Origin: VBOC01 sp964512655
Lineage (GTDB): Bacteria; Bacteroidota; Ignavibacteria; UBA10030; SZUA-254
Length of the DNA stretch: 64,000 nt
Reading direction: 5' to 3'
Assembly: GCA_964512655.1 (NCBI GenBank)
Contig: CAZEJT010000005.1
Coordinates: 124,001-188,000, forward strand
In this document: one piece after another, positions 60,735 to 64,000 of the stretch
Layout of the letters: the number at the start of each line of letters is the position of its first letter
Numbering within the stretch: position 1 is the first letter of the stretch
The notes under the pieces: generated by a model
The model's database searches: none
What the model saw: only the letters and a program-made list of their open reading frames with translations
Told to the model about the DNA's origin: nothing
Program-made: the position numbers and the translations under genes

Positions 60735-61076
60735 ATGCGCGAACTCAAAGAGTCTGAGTGGAAACTTTTCCGAAAAGTGCATCGGGAGGCACTGGAGCGT
60801 TTTTGCGAGAGGATTCTCGCTGGCATCCATCAGATCGAGGCAAACTCCTCGAAGAGTTTTCATCAGAGATACCTCGACATATACAAATTTATTGCCCGGC
60901 GTGACAGGGAAATGGAACAAGCCTTCAATAATCCTCGCCGCTCGACGGCGTTGATTCAGTTGGCATTAATGAGAGAACTGGGCTTGCTCGGGAGGGATGA
61001 ATTCTCTGAATTTAGCCGGGAAACCGGTGCGACCGTTGCACGCATAGTAGGATCCAGAAAAACCGATTCGCCGTGA
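60735..61076 (+). CDS. Small conserved protein of unknown function
   Basis: A 113-residue charged, helical, cytoplasmic protein (MRELKESEWKLFRKVHREAL, ERFCERILAGIHQIE, SFHQRYLDIYKFIARRDREM, FNNPRRSTALIQLALMREL, EFSEFSRET). From memory this layout recurs as a short hypothetical protein in several phyla, but no function is known to me. The start at 60735 is preferred because GGAG lies 6 bases upstream; the frame is open to 60699. Its stop overlaps an alternative GTG start of the next gene (GTGA, 61073-61076). Confidence 0.8.
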   Translation: MRELKESEWKLFRKVHREALERFCERILAGIHQIEANSSKSFHQRYLDIYKFIARRDREMEQAFNNPRRSTALIQLALMRELGLLGRDEFSEFSRETGATVARIVGSRKTDSP

Positions 61077-61135
61077 TCGGGCGCAGGTTAATAACTGGTC
61101 ACCCGGCAAGACTTTGGATTGAGGGGGCCCGGGAA

Positions 61136-63298
61136 ATGGCCGCCGGTACCATTAGCAAGTTCTTAGCGATCGCTTTCATCGCAGCCATTGTGAGTATCGC
61201 CCCACCCCTTGCGTTGTCGGACTCAGGATGGTTTTGGAAAAACCCTACCCCTCAAGGGAATTCCTTGTACTGCATGGATTTTTTTAACTCCGATCTCGGA
61301 TTAGCTGCGGGGGAGTATGGTACGATTATCAGGACGATTGACGGGGGCTTGACGTGGTCTATGGTCGCCGACATCCAGGGAATTTATATACATGATATTG
61401 CCTATCCAGGTCCGGATCTGATTGTCGTACTGGCCGCTCAGTCGCCGTATTTGCCGTCAAACCGCATTCTCCGGTCTTCCGATAACGGAGAGACATGGAG
61501 CAATCAAATTATCGATAGTGTGAACTATTACTACTCGATGTCTTTCATAGATTCTATTCGCGGCTATCTTGTTGGGAGCCACGGTGCTATTACCGCGACA
61601 AGCGACGGGGGCGAGTCTTGGATCGCAGAAAATAGTGGAACGACGAGAGATTTGACAGGAGTTAGTTTCTGCAATCCCAGAAACGGGTTTGCTGTCGGCG
61701 ACAACGGGACAATTCTGGGAACCACAAATGGTGGAAGCACGTGGAGCAGTCAGACAAGCCCGACCACCGCAATACTTTGGGCCGTCTCCTGTTCGGACAG
61801 TTCCACCGCCTGTATTTGCGGCAGGGGATCGACGATCCTCCGCACTACCGACGGGGGTATGAGCTGGCAACAGAACTACGGTGGCACATACTTCGACCTG
61901 TGGTCGATTACTTCCACCCGCGAGAATGCCATTGTCGCTGTGGGATCGAATGGAACTGGAGGAAACACAGTATCCTCAACTGACGGGGGCGTCACGTGGA
62001 AAGATACAACAAACGGCCCTGATGGTTTTAAAAAGGTCGCCTTTGTCGATACGGCCATTGTGGTGGCAGTCGGAGAATTCGGCACCATCTACCGGTCTAC
62101 AAACCGAGGCGCCGATTGGACCCCTATCGTGCACAAGATCGAGTCGGGTTTCTATGGCGTTCGATTCGCCGATGAACATGTGGGAATGATCACCGGGGAT
62201 TACGGCATAGTCCTCCGGACATCCGATGGGGGGACTAATTGGACAAAGCAGCAGACCGGTTCGCCCACATACCTCTACGCCGTGGATCTCATAGACACCA
62301 GCACCGTAACAGTAGTTGGATCTTCAGGATACATTCTCCGCACCACGGACGGCGGTCAATCTTGGATAACCCAGATGAACGGCCATTATGATTGGCTGAC
62401 TGATGTGCACTTCATAAACAGCTCTCTTGGCATGGTCACAGGCGAAAACGGACTCATTCTCAAGACTACCGACGGCGGTGGGTCATGGACAGAATTGCCG
62501 AATTCCACTACATTTCGGCTGACTGGAATACGTATGCTAAGCTCGTCGGTGGCTGTTGCCGTCGGGCAGGGATTTCCCTTTCCGATTATCCAGGGAATCA
62601 TACTCAGAACCGTCGACGGTGGAGCGACTTGGAGTGCTGTTCTGTCCGGCGATACTGCCGGCGCGGTCGCTGGTGTCGATTTTTCAACGCCAATGATTGG
62701 CGTCGCTGTTGGCTCAAAGATTCTCAGAACAATTGATGGGGGATCATCATGGTCCAATGTTTCCGGCGATACGATTCTTTCTTTAGCTTCTGTGAGCTTC
62801 GGAGATCAGACGAATGGATTTGCGGTAGGATCAAATGGCGGCATTCTTCGAACTACTGACGGAGGTGCGAGCTGGACGCCTCAGATTAGCAATACTGGCA
62901 GGATCCTGTACGGCGTATCAGCGTACGGATCTGACAAAGCCATTGCGGTGGGTGAACGTAGTACTATCCTTCAGACGGTAACGGGCGGTATAACCACAGG
63001 CGTCGACGTTTCCCCCGTCAGCACTCTGGTTCCTCGCCGGATGACATTGGAACAGAATTTCCCGAATCCATTTAATCCATCCACCACGATTTCATTCAGC
63101 GTCGCTCAGGGCACCCATGTCCGAATCCAGGTCTTCGACCTGCTCGGTCAGCTTGTTCAGACTCTCGCAGACGATGACAAGCTTCCCGGCACATACAGCG
63201 TACAATGGAACGCCGGCTATCGGGCAAGCGGACTGTACTTTTACAGGATGACTGCAGGACCCTCTGCACAGACGAAAAAGGCTATTCTCTTGCGATAG
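61136..63298 (+). CDS. Secreted Ycf48/Asp-box propeller protein with type IX sorting domain
   Basis: A 720-residue exported protein. A signal sequence (ISKFLAIAFIAAIVSIAPPL) is followed by about 14 propeller repeats of the Ycf48/Hcf136-like BNR type, each with a GTIIRTIDGGLTWS-like core (ILRSSDNGETWS, TSDGGESWI, TTNGGSTWSS, TTDGGMSWQQ, STNRGADWTP). It ends in the sorting domain (LEQNFPNPFNPSTTISFSV to KKAILLR). The start at 61136 has GAGGGGG 8 bases upstream; a GTG at 61073 in the same frame is possible. Probably surface-exposed; ligand unknown. Confidence 0.92.
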   Translation: MAAGTISKFLAIAFIAAIVSIAPPLALSDSGWFWKNPTPQGNSLYCMDFFNSDLGLAAGEYGTIIRTIDGGLTWSMVADIQGIYIHDIAYPGPDLIVVLAAQSPYLPSNRILRSSDNGETWSNQIIDSVNYYYSMSFIDSIRGYLVGSHGAITATSDGGESWIAENSGTTRDLTGVSFCNPRNGFAVGDNGTILGTTNGGSTWSSQTSPTTAILWAVSCSDSSTACICGRGSTILRTTDGGMSWQQNYGGTYFDLWSITSTRENAIVAVGSNGTGGNTVSSTDGGVTWKDTTNGPDGFKKVAFVDTAIVVAVGEFGTIYRSTNRGADWTPIVHKIESGFYGVRFADEHVGMITGDYGIVLRTSDGGTNWTKQQTGSPTYLYAVDLIDTSTVTVVGSSGYILRTTDGGQSWITQMNGHYDWLTDVHFINSSLGMVTGENGLILKTTDGGGSWTELPNSTTFRLTGIRMLSSSVAVAVGQGFPFPIIQGIILRTVDGGATWSAVLSGDTAGAVAGVDFSTPMIGVAVGSKILRTIDGGSSWSNVSGDTILSLASVSFGDQTNGFAVGSNGGILRTTDGGASWTPQISNTGRILYGVSAYGSDKAIAVGERSTILQTVTGGITTGVDVSPVSTLVPRRMTLEQNFPNPFNPSTTISFSVAQGTHVRIQVFDLLGQLVQTLADDDKLPGTYSVQWNAGYRASGLYFYRMTAGPSAQTKKAILLR

Positions 63299-63451
63299 CA
63301 ATCGCGTCGCTGATGCTCTGTTATCCTTCAATCCTAGCCTTTGCTTCAATCACCATCCTGTGCGTCCTAACCACACCGTTCCTCACCGGAGTGACTCTTG
63401 AACTGCGAGCTCCGGCGGAGCCGCGACGATGTTTGCCAATCTACGCTCGGG

Positions 63452-64000
63452 TCAGACTCGCTTCCCGGAATCAAGCCCCAATTCCGCCCGAAGTTTCTCG
63501 ATATCGACACGCAGGTTCTCATCATTGTTCCTGCGATTCTGTGTTTCAAATCCCAAAAGCAGGGATTCAAGGAGCTCGCGGCCGACCGGGTCCTTAGCCG
63601 CACGCCTTGGAGTCATCCCTCTCAGGGCCGGAACGGGGATATCGGGCCAGGTCTCCCAGTGTTTCTCGATCATTCCCTTAAGCATGGCCTTCACCTCCGG
63701 CGTTTCCTTCAAAATGCGGTCGTTCTCACTCTCTTCGTGCTGTGAAGGGTCTATCGGGTTTTCCGCGAGATCTTTCATCAGACCCTCATGAGAGGCGACT
63801 TCCGTTCGGATGAGAACCGCTCCGGGGCCAAGTCGTTTTGAGATCTCCTTCTTCACTCGCGCCGACCGCTTTTCAGAATTTGTTTCAACAACAAGCGTCG
63901 ACTCATCGATTCTCAGTATCGCGAGAGTCGTGTTGCCCCCTCCTTCGCCCTTCTGTCTCTTGAGCCAGTGAAGAACGACGGACCTCCCGCCTTTAGCCTC
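63452..64000 (-). CDS. Partial SEC-C/DUF2384-like protein (5' end outside the window)
   Basis: The reading frame continues past the window end; the visible 183 residues are the C-terminal part. Upstream of the GTG at 63856 the frame stays open and reads TTLAILRIDESTLVVETNSE, a block seen in proteins with a C-terminal MbcA/ParS/DUF2384-like motif and SEC-C zinc tails. The part MTPRRAAKDPVGRELLESLL near the end (about residues 79-98 from that GTG) is the matching signature; a C-terminal helix with ENLRVDIEKLRAELGL follows. The real start is not visible, so the 134-residue version from 63856 is likely too short. Function unknown. Confidence 0.65.
   Translation of the reverse strand, partial: EAKGGRSVVLHWLKRQKGEGGGNTTLAILRIDESTLVVETNSEKRSARVKKEISKRLGPGAVLIRTEVASHEGLMKDLAENPIDPSQHEESENDRILKETPEVKAMLKGMIEKHWETWPDIPVPALRGMTPRRAAKDPVGRELLESLLLGFETQNRRNNDENLRVDIEKLRAELGLDSGKRV

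Overview
The window looks like chromosomal DNA from a Bacteroidota/Chlorobiota-group bacterium, most like the Ignavibacteria side of that group. By-eye GC is a little above 50 %. Four secreted proteins end in the NPFNPST-type C-terminal domain used as a type IX secretion sorting signal. There is also a SusC/FecA-like TonB receptor with a carboxypeptidase-regulatory-like N-terminus, a propeller/Y_Y_Y histidine kinase, and eukaryotic-type Ser/Thr kinases carrying PD40 or TPR sensor parts. This placement is inference; there is no rRNA or tRNA in the window to settle it.

Layout. 1-16.8 kb: interspersed GC-rich repeats, a Tat-exported class V aminotransferase fold protein, a TonB receptor, a propeller histidine kinase with its LuxR-type response regulator, a giant secreted Asp-box protein, a Ser/Thr kinase with TolB-like and TPR parts, a membrane-anchored matrixin-like protease and a small exported protein. 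Two 18-bp inverted repeats of identical design flank the response regulator gene and point to its binding site.

17.1-30.3 kb: ten plus-strand genes with short gaps or overlaps, probably one long transcript. They encode a spondin-domain protein, a tandem DM13 protein, a GMC flavoprotein, a two-domain VOC protein, a sugar-phosphate nucleotidyltransferase, a type 2 NADH dehydrogenase, a GH63-type glucosidase, a glucose dehydrogenase-like enzyme and an amylo-1,6-glucosidase. The theme is glucan breakdown, sugar oxidation and electron disposal. A hybrid histidine kinase/OmpR-type regulator pair converges on it.

33.8-43 kb: mostly minus-strand genes: DUF3667 zinc-ribbon membrane protein, sugar O-acetyltransferase, SMP-30/gluconolactonase-like protein, GlcG-cupin fusion, DM13-like protein, aquaporin, a translationally coupled unknown small protein, thioredoxin-like protein, YCII protein, and a propeller/MoaD-like pair with overlapping ends. 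The plus-strand DUF5519-like gene lies inside this block.

43.3-64 kb: lipoprotein, alpha/beta hydrolase, glycine-zipper protein, PD40 Ser/Thr kinase, DUF1697 protein, a large secreted protein, a stand-alone AraC DNA-binding domain, an exported TPR-CHAT caspase-like protein divergent from an ECF sigma/anti-sigma pair, secreted sorting-domain proteins, a cupin, a small-protein/nucleotidyltransferase pair resembling a toxin-antitoxin module with its own promoter and palindrome, and a SEC-C/DUF2384-like fragment cut by the window end. The most unusual unit is the CHAT protease/ECF sigma/anti-sigma neighbourhood (53.9-58 kb).
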